Notes under the pieces: model-generated
Told to the model about the DNA's origin: nothing
Database searches by the model: none
The model's input: the letters and a program-made list of their open reading frames with translations, nothing else
Program-made: the position numbers and the translations under genes
Shown: piece by piece, positions 16,397 through 27,900 of the stretch
Layout: each line of letters starts with the position of its first letter
Numbering within the stretch: position 1 is the stretch's first letter
Source of the DNA: Hemibagrus wyckioides
Lineage: Eukaryota > Chordata > Actinopteri > Siluriformes > Bagridae
DNA length: 64,000 bases
Direction of reading: 5' to 3'
NCBI RefSeq assembly: GCF_019097595.1
Contig: NC_080711.1
Coordinates: 17,067,428 to 17,131,427, forward strand

Positions 16397-16448
16397 AAAA
16401 TCAATTAGTTTGATGTATTTTGGTGAGCTATGCTCTGGCAAAGCTATG
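16397..16448 (+). pseudogene. U5 3' fragment
   Basis: Duplicate of the fragment at 14807-14857, with one or two base differences. Confidence 0.75.
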
Positions 16449-16587
16449 TATGCTTCAATGTTAAATGGGTAGTTTTCAGTACTTGGGTCTAATTTCATTA
16501 TGTGACTTTATGCATGCCTGTATAGGTTTGGCCTGAGGCTGTCCGTTCAGCAGAAGAGATAAAAGTCAAAAGTCAAAAAGACAAATG

Positions 16588-16614
16588 TCTCGGCCTTTTG
16601 GCTAAGATCAAGTG
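16588..16614 (+). pseudogene. U2 5' end with disrupted start
   Basis: TCTCGGCCTTTTGGCTAAGA then TCAAGTG is preserved, but the first 6-7 bases of U2 are replaced by AGTCAAAAGTCAAAAAGACA-type sequence. Confidence 0.85.
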
Positions 16615-16803
16615 TTCTCTGGTCTGGCTTTGGGCTGTGACTGTATTCACATTGCACATCTTAGTCTGCCTTTGAGAAGGCGAGTGTGACGGAAAGGATA
16701 TAAAAAAAAAAGAAAGAAAAGAAAAAAGGGGCCAGCCTTACCCTCATAGAGCATTGTGTTTCTCCGACAAGGGTTTCCTGATGCTGCTAGCCTTTATTTC
16801 TTT

Positions 16804-16921
16804 ATAGCTCTGGTTTCTCTTAAGATATGCATAAATATTTCACCCTTTATGAAAGACTTCTGTGGTGAGGAACTTCAATGAACTTGATGTATTTTCATGA
16901 GCTTTGCTCTGACAAAGCTGT
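16804..16921 (+). pseudogene. U5 snRNA-like copy, full length
   Basis: ATAGCTCTGGTTTCTCTTAA to GACAAAGCTG. Loop I is altered (CACCCTTTATGAAAG in place of CGCCTTTTACTAAAG) and the Sm site is lost (GTATTTTCATG). It is a decayed copy. Confidence 0.85.
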
Positions 16922-17042
16922 GTATGCTTCAATGTTAAATGGGTACTTTCCAGGAGTTGAGTCTTATTTGGTTGTGGGACTTTATGCATGCCGGTATAGG
17001 TGTGGCCTGAGGCTGTCCGTTCAGCAGAAGAGATAAAAGTTT

Positions 17043-17075
17043 ATTGCTTCTCGGCCTTTTGGCTAACATCAAGGG
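17043..17075 (+). pseudogene. U2 snRNA 5' end
   Basis: ATTGCTTCTCGGCCTTTTGG then CTAACATCAAGGG; the U6-pairing region is mutated (AAGATC to AACATC). It is followed by a single insert block and A-rich tail to about 17192. Confidence 0.9.
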
Positions 17076-17267
17076 TTCTCTGGTCTGGCTTTGAGGTGTG
17101 ACTGTATTCACCTTGCACTTCTTGGTCTGACTTTGAGAAGGCGAGTGTGACGGAAAGGATATAAAAAAAAAGAAAGAAAGAAAAAAAGAAAGGGGCCGGC
17201 CTTACCCTCATCGAGCATTGTGTTTCCCCGACAAGGGTTTCCTGCTGCTGCACAGCTTTTTTTCTTA

Positions 17268-17385
17268 ATAGCTCTGGTTTCTCTTAAGTCACGCATGAAT
17301 CTTTTGCCTTTTGTTAAAGATTTCCCTGCAGAGGAAAATCAATGAGTTTGATGTATGTTTATGAGCATTGCTCAGCTAAAGCTGC
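17268..17385 (+). pseudogene. U5 snRNA-like copy, full length
   Basis: ATAGCTCTGGTTTCTCTTAA, then ATCTTTTGCCTTTTGTTAAA (loop I GCCTTTTGT, one change from GCCTTTTAC), TTTCCCTGCAGAGG, and a degraded Sm site (GTATGTTTATG). It is the last U5 copy before the satellite. Confidence 0.85.
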
Positions 17386-17499
17386 GTATGTTTCAATGTT
17401 AAATGGGTTGGAATTCGGTCTTATTTGCTTATGTGATTTTATGCATGCCAGTATATGTGTGGCCTGAGGCTGTCCGTTAAGCAGAGGAGATAAAAGTTT

Positions 17500-17581
17500 A
17501 CAGCTTCTTCGCCTTTTGGCTAAGATCAAGTGTTCTCTGGTCTGGTTTTGGGGTTTGACTGGGTTTGAGAAGGAGCATAGA
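17500..17581 (+). pseudogene. U2 5' end plus truncated insert block at the satellite boundary
   Basis: ACAGCTTCTTCGCCTTTTGG then CTAAGATCAAGTG, followed by TTCTCTGGTCTGGTTTTGGG to GAGAAGGAGCATAG. The insert is cut at 17581, where the satellite starts with ACATCATTTTTCATCG. Confidence 0.8.
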
Positions 17582-18945
17582 CATCATTTTTCATCGACCT
17601 GGCTCGTTTCCTGCCTCGGCGCAGTGTACTCTTTGCATTGTGTTTCTGTGGCGGTGAAAATGCGATTCCGCAAGATTCGTAGGCGGAAGATTACGCGTTC
17701 TACGAGCAAGGGAAAGCTGTTTTTCAGACAAACGTTTTTCTGCAGATGAATGGGGCAGTTTTCTTTGACATTTTTCACGTTTGGGGTCGACTATGATATG
17801 AAAAGTGCTTGGTCACTTTAAAATGAATAAATTCATAAGAAACAAAGGAAACTCATAAAAAATATGAATTTTCATATGAAATATGATTTTTTTCATCAAA
17901 GTTCAAAAATTCATAAGAAACATGGAAAAAGTGATATTCCCTAAAAATTCACTTAACAAAGTCTACTTTCATCTCTTTTCATCGAACTGGCTCGTTTCCT
18001 GCCTCAGCGCGGTGTGCTCTCTGCATTGTGCTTCTCTGGCGCTGAAAATGCGATTCCGCAAGTCTCAGCGCTCTACGAGCAAGGGAAAGCGGTTTTTCAG
18101 ACAAACGAATGTGTGCAGCTGAATGGGGCAGTTTTCTTTGACTTTTTTCACATGTTTGGGGTCGACTATGATATGAAAAGTGCTTGTTCACTTTAAAATG
18201 CAACAATTTATTTTTAACACAGGAAAGTCATAAAAAATATGAATTTTCATATGAAATATGATTTTTTTCATCAGAGTTTAAAAATTCATGAAAACATGGA
18301 AAACATGATATTCCATGAAAATTCACTTAACAAAGACAACTTTCATCATTTTTCATCGAACTGGCTCGTTTCCTGCCTCAGCGCGGTGTGCTCTCTGCAT
18401 TGTGCTTCTCTGGCGCTGAAAATGCGATTCCGCAAGTCTCAGCGCTCTACGAGCAAGGGAAAGCGGTTTTTCAGGCAATCGCTTTTTTGCAGCTGAATGG
18501 GGCAGTTTTCTTTGACTTTTTTCACATGTTTGGGGTCGACTATGATATGAAAAGTGCTTGTTCACTTTAAAATGAAAAAATTCATAAAAAACAAATGAAA
18601 GTCATAAAAAATATGGATTTTCATATGAAATATGATTTTTTTCATCAAAGTTCAAAAATTCATAAGAAACTTGGAAAAAGTTAAATTCCATGAAAAATCA
18701 CTTAACAAAGTCAACTTTCATCATTTTTCATCGAACTGGCTCGTTTCCTGCCTCAGCGCGGTGTGCTCTCTGCATTGTGCTTCTCTGGCGCTGAAAATGC
18801 GATTCCGCAAGTCTCCGCGCTCTACGAGCAAGGGAAAGCGGTTTTTCAGACAAACGAAGGTGAGCAGCTGAATGGGGCAGTTTTCTTTGACTTTTTTCAC
18901 ATGTTTGGGGTCGACTATGATATGAAAAGTGCTTGTTCACTTTAA
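17582..18945 (+). repeat. Divergent edge monomers of the satellite
   Basis: The first monomer carries an extra segment (ATTCGTAGGCGGAAGATTAC near 17671-17690) and many substitutions. The next three keep GAATGGGGCAG where most inner copies read GAACTGGGCAG, and one has AGGCAATCGCTTTTTTGCAG at 18473. The GAATGGGG form is shared with the solitary fragment at 10.8 kb, so it is probably ancestral. Confidence 0.85.
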
Positions 18946-21900
18946 AATGAAAAAATTCATAAGAAACAAAGGAAACTCATAAAAAATATAAATTTTCATA
19001 TGAAATATGATTTTTTTCATCAAAGTTCAAAAATTCATAAGAAACATGGAAAAAGTTATATACCATGAAAATTCACTTAACAAAGTCATCTTTCATCATT
19101 TTTCATCGAACTGGCTCGTTTCCTGCTTCGGCGCGGTGTGCTCTCTGCATTGTGCTTCTCTGGCGCTGAAAATGCGATTCCGCAAGTCTCAGCGCTCTAC
19201 GAGCAAGGGAAAGCGGTTTTTCAGACAAACGAATGTGTGCAGCTGAACTGGGCAGTTTTCTTTGACTTTTTTCACATGTTTGGGGTCGACTATGATATGA
19301 AAAGTGCTTGGTCACTTTAAAATGAAAAAATTCATAAGAAACAAAGGAAACTCATAAAAAATATAAATTTTCATATGAAATATGATTTTTTTCATCAAAG
19401 TTCAAAAAGTCATAATAAACATGGAAAAAGTTATATACCATGAAAATTCACTTAACAAAGTCATCTTTCATCATTTTTCATCGAACTGGCTCGTTTCCTG
19501 CTTCGGCGCGGTGTGCTCTCTGCATTGTGCTTCTCTGGCGCTGAAAATGCGATTCCGCAAGTCTCAGCGCTCTACGAGCAAGGGAAAGCGGTTTTTCAGA
19601 CAAACGAATGTGTGCAGCTGAACTGGGCAGTTTTCTTTGACTTTTTTCACATGTTTGGGGTCGACTATGATATGAAAAGTGCTTGGTCACTTTAAAATGA
19701 AAAAATTCATAAGAAACAAAGGAAACTCATAAAAAATATAAATTTTCATATGAAATATGATTTTTTTCATCAAAGTTCAAAAATTCATAAGAAACATGGA
19801 AAAAGTTATATACCATGAAAATTCACTTAACAAAGTCATCTTTCATCATTTTTCATCGAACTGGCTCGTTTCCTGCTTCGGCGCGGTGTGCTCTCTGCAT
19901 TGTGCTTCTCTGGCGCTGAAAATGCGATTCCGCAAGTCTCAGCGCTCTACGAGCAAGGGAAAGCGGTTTTTCAGACAAACGAATGTGTGCAGCTGAACTG
20001 GGCAGTTTTCTTTGACTTTTTTCACATGTTTGGGGTCGACTATGATATGAAAAGTGCTTGTTCACTTTAAAATGAAAAAATTCATAAGAAACAAATGAAA
20101 GTCATAAAAAATATGGATTTTCATATGAAATATGATTTTTTTCATCAAAGTTCAAAAATTCATAAGAAACTTGGAAAAAGTTAAATTCCATGAAAAATCA
20201 CTTAACAAAGTCAACTTTCATCATTTTTCATCGAACTGGCTCGTTTCCTGCCTCAGCGCGGTGTGCTCTCTGCATTGTGCTTCTCTGGCGCTGAAAATGC
20301 GATTCCGCAAGTCTCCGCGCTCTACGAGCAAGAGAAAGCGGTTTTTCAGACAAACGAATGTGTGCAGCTGAACTGGGCAGTTTTCTTTGACATTTTTCAC
20401 ATGTTTGGGGTCGACTATGATATGAAAAGTGCTTGGTCACTTTAAAATGAAAAAATTCATAAGAAACAAAGGAAACTCATAAAAAATATAAATTTTCATA
20501 TGAAATATGATTTTTTTCATCAAAGTTCAAAAATTCATAAGAAACATGGAAAAAGTTATATACCATGAAAATTCACTTAACAAAGTCATCTTTCATCATT
20601 TTTCATCGAACTGGCTCGTTTCCTGCCTCAGCGCGGTGTGCTCTCTGCATTGTGCTTCTCTGGCGCTGAAAATGCGATTCCGCAAGTCTCAGCGCTCTAC
20701 GAGCAAGGGAAAGCGGTTTTTCAGACAAACGAATGTGTGCAGCTGAACTGGGCAGTTTTCTTTGACTTTTTTCACATGTTTGGGGTCGACTATGATATGA
20801 AAAGTGCTTGGTCACTTTAAAATGAAAAAATTCATAAGAAACAAAGGAAACTCATAAAAAATATAAATTTTCATATGAAATATGATTTTTTTCATCAAAG
20901 TTCAAAAAGTCATAATAAACATGGAAAAAGTTATATACCATGAAAATTCACTTAACAAAGTCATCTTTCATCATTTTTCATCGAACTGGCTCGTTTCCTG
21001 CTTCGGCGCGGTGTGCTCTCTGCATTGTGCTTCTCTGGCGCTGAAAATGCGATTCCGCAAGTCTCAGCGCTCTACGAGCAAGGGAAAGCGGTTTTTCAGA
21101 CAAACGAATGTGTGCAGCTGAACTGGGCAGTTTTCTTTGACTTTTTTCACATGTTTGGGGTCGACTATGATATGAAAAGTGCTTGGTCACTTTAAAATGA
21201 AAAAATTCATAAGAAACAAAGGAAACTCATAAAAAATATAAATTTTCATATGAAATATGATTTTTTTCATCAAAGTTCAAAAATTCATAAGAAACATGGA
21301 AAAAGTTATATACCATGAAAATTCACTTAACAAAGTCATCTTTCATCATTTTTCATCGAACTGGCTCGTTTCCTGCTTCGGCGCGGTGTGCTCTCTGCAT
21401 TGTGCTTCTCTGGCGCTGAAAATGCGATTCCGCAAGTCTCAGCGCTCTACGAGCAAGGGAAAGCGGTTTTTCAGACAAACGAATGTGTGCAGCTGAACTG
21501 GGCAGTTTTCTTTGACTTTTTTCACATGTTTGGGGTCGACTATGATATGAAAAGTGCTTGGTCACTTTAAAATGAAAAAATTCATAAGAAACAAAGGAAA
21601 CTCATAAAAAATATAAATTTTCATATGAAATATGATTTTTTTCATCAAAGTTCAAAAATTCATAAGAAACATGGAAAAAGTTATATACCATGAAAATTCA
21701 CTTAACAAAGTCATCTTTCATCATTTTTCATCGAACTGGCTCGTTTCCTGCTTCGGCGCGGTGTGCTCTCTGCATTGTGCTTCTCTGGCGCTGAAAATGC
21801 GATTCCGCAAGTCTCAGCGCTCTACGAGCAAGGGAAAGCGGTTTTTCAGACAAACGAATGTGTGCAGCTGAACTGGGCAGTTTTCTTTGACTTTTTTCAC

Positions 21901-24900
21901 ATGTTTGGGGTCGACTATGATATGAAAAGTGCTTGTTCACTTTAAAATGAAAAAATTCATAAGAAACATATGAAAGTCATGAAAAATATGGATTTTCATA
22001 TGAAATATGATTTTTTTCATCAAATTTCAAAAATTCATAAGAAACTTGGAAAAAGTTAAATTCCATGAGAAATCACTTAACAAAGTCAACTTTCATCATT
22101 TTTCATCGAACTGGCTCGTTTCCTGCCTCAGCGCGGTGTGCTCTCTGCATTGTGCTTCTCTGGCGCTGAAAATGCGATTCCGCAAGTCTCCGCGCTCTAC
22201 GAGCAAGAGAAAGCGGTTTTTCAGACAAACGAATGTGTGCAGCTGAACTGGGCAGTTTTCTTTGACTTTTTTCACATGTTTGGGGTCGACTATGATATGA
22301 AAAGTGCTTGGTCACTTTAAAATGAAAAAATTCATAAGAAACAAAGGAAACTCATAAAAAATATAAATTTTCATATGAAATATGATTTTTTTCATCAAAG
22401 TTCAAAAATTCATAAGAAACATGGAAAAAGTTATATACCATGAAAATTCACTTAACAAAGTCATCTTTCATCATTTTTCATCGAACTGGCTCGTTTCCTG
22501 CTTCGGCGCGGTGTGCTCTCTGCATTGTGCTTCTCTGGCGCTGAAAATGCGATTCCGCAAGTCTCAGCGCTCTACGAGCAAGGGAAAGCGGTTTTTCAGA
22601 CAAACGAATGTGTGCAGCTGAACTGGGCAGTTTTCTTTGACTTTTTTCACATGTTTGGGGTCGACTATGATATGAAAAGTGCTTGGTCACTTTAAAATGA
22701 AAAAATTCATAAGAAACAAAGGAAACTCATAAAAAATATAAATTTTCATATGAAATATGATTTTTTTCATCAAAGTTCAAAAATTCATAAGAAACATGGA
22801 AAAAGTTATATACCATGAAAATTCACTTAACAAAGTCAACTTTCATCATTTTTCATCGAACTGGCTCGTTTCCTGCCTCAGCGCGGTGTGCTCTCTGCAT
22901 TGTGCTTCTCTGGCGCTGAAAATGCGATTCCGCAAGTCTCCGCGCTCTACGAGCAAGAGAAAGCGGTTTTTCAGACAAACGAATGTGTGCAGCTGAACTG
23001 GGCAGTTTTCTTTGACTTTTTTCACATGTTTGGGGTCGACTATGATATGAAAAGTGCTTGGTCACTTTAAAATGAAAAAATTCATAAGAAACAAAGGAAA
23101 CTCATAAAAAATATAAATTTTCATATGAAATATGATTTTTTTCATCAAAGTTCAAAAATTCATAAGAAACATGGAAAAAGTTATATACCATGAAAATTCA
23201 CTTAACAAAGTCATCTTTCATCATTTTTCATCGAACTGGCTCGTTTCCTGCTTCGGCGCGGTGTGCTCTCTGCATTGTGCTTCTCTGGCGCTGAAAATGC
23301 GATTCCGCAAGTCTCAGCGCTCTACGAGCAAGGGAAAGCGGTTTTTCAGACAAACGAATGTGTGCAGCTGAACTGGGCAGTTTTCTTTGACTTTTTTCAC
23401 ATGTTTGGGGTCGACTATGATATGAAAAGTGCTTGGTCACTTTAAAATGAAAAAATTCATAAGAAACAAAGGAAACTCATAAAAAATATAAATTTTCATA
23501 TGAAATATGATTTTTTTCATCAAAGTTCAAAAATTCATAAGAAACATGGAAAAAGTTATATACCATGAAAATTCACTTAACAAAGTCATCTTTCATCATT
23601 TTTCATCGAACTGGCTCGTTTCCTGCCTCAGCGCGGTGTGCTCTCTGCATTGTGCTTCTCTGGCGCTGAAAATGCGATTCCGCAAGTCTCCGCGCTCTAC
23701 GAGCAAGGGAAAGCGGTTTTTCAGACAAACGAATGTGTGCAGCTGAACTGGGCAGTTTTCTTTGACTTTTTTCACATGTTTGGGGTCGACTATGATATGA
23801 AAAGTGCTTGTTCACGTTAAAATGAAAAAATTCATAAGAAACAAAGGAAACTCATAAAAAATATAAATTTTCATATGAAATATGATTTTTTTCATCAAAG
23901 TTCAAAAATTCATAAGAAACATGGAAAAAGTTATATACCATGAAAATTCACTTAACAAAGTCAACTTTCATCATTTTTCATCGAACTGGCTCGTTTCCTG
24001 CCTCAGCGCGGTGTGCTCTCTGCATTGTGCTTCTCTGGCGCTGAAAATGCGATTCCGCAAGTCTCCGCGCTCTACGAGCAAGGGAAAGCGGTTTTTCAGA
24101 CAAACGAATGTGTGCAGCTGAACTGGGCAGTTTTCTTTGACTTTTTTCACATGTTTGGGGTCGACTATGATATGAAAAGTGCTTGGTCACTTTAAAATGA
24201 AAAAATTCATAAGAAACAAAGGAAACTCATAAAAAATATAAATTTTCATATGAAATATGATTTTTTTCATCAAAGTTCAAAAATTCATAAGAAACATGGA
24301 AAAAGTTATATACCATGAAAATTCACTTAACAAAGTCATCTTTCATCATTTTTCATCGAACTGGCTCGTTTCCTGCCTCAGCGCGGTGTGCTCTCTGCAT
24401 TGTGCTTCTCTGGCGCTGAAAATGCGATTCCGCAAGTCTCAGCGCTCTACGAGCAAGGGAAAGCGGTTTTTCAGACAAACGAATGTGTGCAGCTGAACTG
24501 GGCAGTTTTCTTTGACTTTTTTCACATGTTTGGGGTCGACTATGATATGAAAAGTGCTTGGTCACTTTAAAATGAAAAAATTCATAAGAAACAAAGGAAA
24601 CTCATAAAAAATATAAATTTTCATATGAAATATGATTTTTTTCATCAAAGTTCAAAAATTCATAAGAAACTTGGAAAAAGTTAAATTCCATGAAAAATCA
24701 CTTAACAAAGTCAACTTTCATCATTTTTCATCGAACTGGCTCTTTTCCTGCCTCAGCGCGGTGTGCTCTCTGCATTGTGCTTCTCTGGCGCTGAAAATGC
24801 GATTCCGCAAGTCTCAACGCTCTACGAGCAAGGGAAAGCGGTTTTTCAGACAAACGAATGTGTGCAGCTGAACTGGGCAGTTTTCTTTGACTTTTTTCAC

Positions 24901-27900
24901 ATGTTTGGGGTCGACTATGATATGAAAAGTGCTTGTTCACTTTAAAATGAAAAAATTCATAAGAAACAAATGAAAGTCATAAAAAATATGGATTTTCATA
25001 TGAAATATGATTTTTTTCATCAAATTTCAAAAATTCATAAGAAACTTGGAAAAAGTTAAATTCCATGAAAAATCACTTAACAAAGTCAACTTTCATCATT
25101 TTTCATCGAACTGGCTCTTTTCCTGCCTCAGCGCGGTGTGCTCTCTGCATTGTGCTTCTCTGGCGCTGAAAATGCGATTCCGCAAGTCTCAGCGCTCTAC
25201 GAGCAAGAGAAAGCGGTTTTTCAGACAAACGAATGTGTGCAGCTGAACTGGGCAGTTTTCTTTGACTTTTTTCACATGTTTGGGGTCGACTATGATATGA
25301 AAAGTGCTTGGTCACTTTAAAATGAAAAAATTCATAAGAAACAAAGGAAACTCATAAAAAATATAAATTTTCATATGAAATATGATTTTTTTCATCAAAG
25401 TTCAAAAATTCATAAGAAACATGGAAAAAGTTATATACCATGAAAATTCACTTAACAAAGTCATCTTTCATCATTTTTCATCGAACTGGCTCGTTTCCTG
25501 CCTCAGCGCGGTGTGCTCTCTGCATTGTGCTTCTCTGGCGCTGAAAATGCGATTCCGCAAGTCTCAGCGCTCTACGAGCAAGGGAAAGCGGTTTTTCAGA
25601 CAAACGAATGTGTGCAGCTGAACTGGGCAGTTTTCTTTGACTTTTTTCACATGTTTGGGGTCGACTATGATATGAAAAGTGCTTGGTCACTTTAAAATGA
25701 AAAAATTCATAAGAAACAAAGGAAACTCATAAAAAATATAAATTTTCATATGAAATATGATTTTTTTCATCAAAGTTCAAAAATTCATAAGAAACATGGA
25801 AAAAGTTATATACCATGAAAATTCACTTAACAAAGTCATCTTTCATCATTTTTCATCGAACTGGCTCGTTTCCTGCTTCGGCGCGGTGTGCTCTCTGCAT
25901 TGTGCTTCTCTGGCGCTGAAAATGCGATTCCGCAAGTCTCAGCGCTCTACGAGCAAGGGAAAGCGGTTTTTCAGACAAACGAATGTGTGCAGCTGAACTG
26001 GGCAGTTTTCTTTGACTTTTTTCACATGTTTGGGGTCGACTATGATATGAAAAGTGCTTGGTCACTTTAAAATGAAAAAATTCATAAGAAACAAATGAAA
26101 GTCATAAAAAATATGGATTTTCATATGAAATATGATTTTTTTCATCAAAGTTCAAAAATTCATAAGAAACATGGAAAAAGTTATATACCATGAAAATTCA
26201 CTTAACAAAGTCATCTTTCATCATTTTTCATCGAACTGGCTCGTTTCCTGCCTCAGCGCGGTGTGCTCTCTGCATTGTGCTTCTCTGGCGCTGAAAATGC
26301 GATTCCGCAAGTCTCAGCGCTCTACGAGCAAGGCAAAGCGGTTTTTCAGACAAACGAAAGTGAGCAGCTGAATGGGGCAGTTTTCTTTGACTTTTTTCAC
26401 ATGTTTGGGGTCGACTATGATATGAAAAGTGCTTGGTCACTTTAAAATGAAAAAATTCATAAGAAACAAAGGAAACTCATAAAAAATATAAATTTTCATA
26501 TGAAATATGATTTTTTTCATCAAAGTTCAAAAAGTCATAATAAACATGGAAAAAGTTATATACCATGAAAATTCACTTAACAAAGTCATCTTTCATCATT
26601 TTTCATCGAACTGGCTCGTTTCCTGCTTCGGCGCGGTGTGCTCTCTGCATTGTGCTTCTCTGGCGCTGAAAATGCGATTCCGCAAGTCTCAGCGCTCTAC
26701 GAGCAAGGGAAAGCGGTTTTTCAGACAAACGAATGTGTGCAGCTGAACTGGGCAGTTTTCTTTGACTTTTTTCACATGTTTGGGGTCGACTATGATATGA
26801 AAAGTGCTTGGTCACTTTAAAATGAAAAAATTCATAAGAAACAAAGGAAACTCATAAAAAATATAAATTTTCATATGAAATATGATTTTTTTCATCAAAG
26901 TTCAAAAATTCATAAGAAACATGGAAAAAGTTATATACCATGAAAATTCACTTAACAAAGTCATCTTTCATCATTTTTCATCGAACTGGCTCGTTTCCTG
27001 CTTCGGCGCGGGTGTGCTCTCTGCATTGTGCTTCTCTGGCGCTGAAAATGCGATTCCGCAAGTCTCAGCGCTCTACGAGCAAGGGAAAGCGGTTTTTCAG
27101 ACAAACGAATGTGTGCAGCTGAACTGGGCAGTTTTCTTTGACTTTTTTCACATGTTTGGGGTCGACTATGATATGAAAAGTGCTTGTTCACTTTAAAATG
27201 AAAAAATTCATAAGAAACATATGAAAGTCATGAAAAATATGGATTTTCATATGAAATATGATTTTTTTCATCAAATTTCAAAAATTCATAAGAAACTTGG
27301 AAAAAGTTAAATTCCATGAGAAATCACTTAACAAAGTCATCTTTCATCATTTTTCATCGAACTGGCTCGTTTCCTGCCTCAGCGCGGTGTGCTCTCTGCA
27401 TTGTGCTTCTCTGGCGCTGAAAATGCGATTCCGCAAGTCTCCGCGCTCTACGAGCAAGGGAAAGCGGTTTTTCAGACAAACGAATGTGTGCAGCTGAACT
27501 GGGCAGTTTTCTTTGACTTTTTTCACATGTTTGGGGTCGACTATGATATGAAAAGTGCTTGGTCACTTTAAAATGAAAAAATTCATAAGAAACAAAGGAA
27601 ACTCATAAAAAATATAAATTTTCATATGAAATATGATTTTTTTCATCAAAGTTCAAAAATTCATAAGAAACATGGAAAAAGTTATATACCATGAAAATTC
27701 ACTTAACAAAGTCATCTTTCATCATTTTTCATCGAACTGGCTCGTTTCCTGCTTCGGCGCGGTGTGCTCTCTGCATTGTGCTTCTCTGGCGCTGAAAATG
27801 CGATTCCGCAAGTCTCAGCGCTCTACGAGCAAGGGAAAGCGGTTTTTCAGACAAACGAATGTGTGCAGCTGAACTGGGCAGTTTTCTTTGACTTTTTTCA

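Larger units (their letters stand above)
10956..17581. repeat. Composite U2/U5 snRNA-derived repeat cluster, both orientations
   Basis: About 6.6 kb is built from repeated modules. In sense order these are: U5-like gene; a 105-120 bp spacer containing TGACTTTATGCATG and GCCTGAGGCTGTC; U2 5' end; an inserted block starting TTCTCTGGTCTGG and ending in an A-run; the U2 3' part; a 250-bp spacer containing GTAAAATGAA, TTACTTACTTAC-type tracts and GGGGCCGGCCTTAC; then the next U5. Modules are minus-oriented at 10956-11703, 12914-14806 and 15261-16396, and plus-oriented at 11704-12802, 14807-15260 and 16397-17581. The last part is a simple tandem of about 460 bp (U5, spacer, U2 5' end, single insert block) lacking the U2 3' part. 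Every copy carries lesions, so this looks like a decayed and rearranged snRNA cluster rather than an active one. Confidence 0.85.

Noticed and set aside
26882..27196. Longer 104-codon frame in one satellite monomer
   Set aside because: It results from a single extra G at about 27010 that joins two of the usual overlapping frames.
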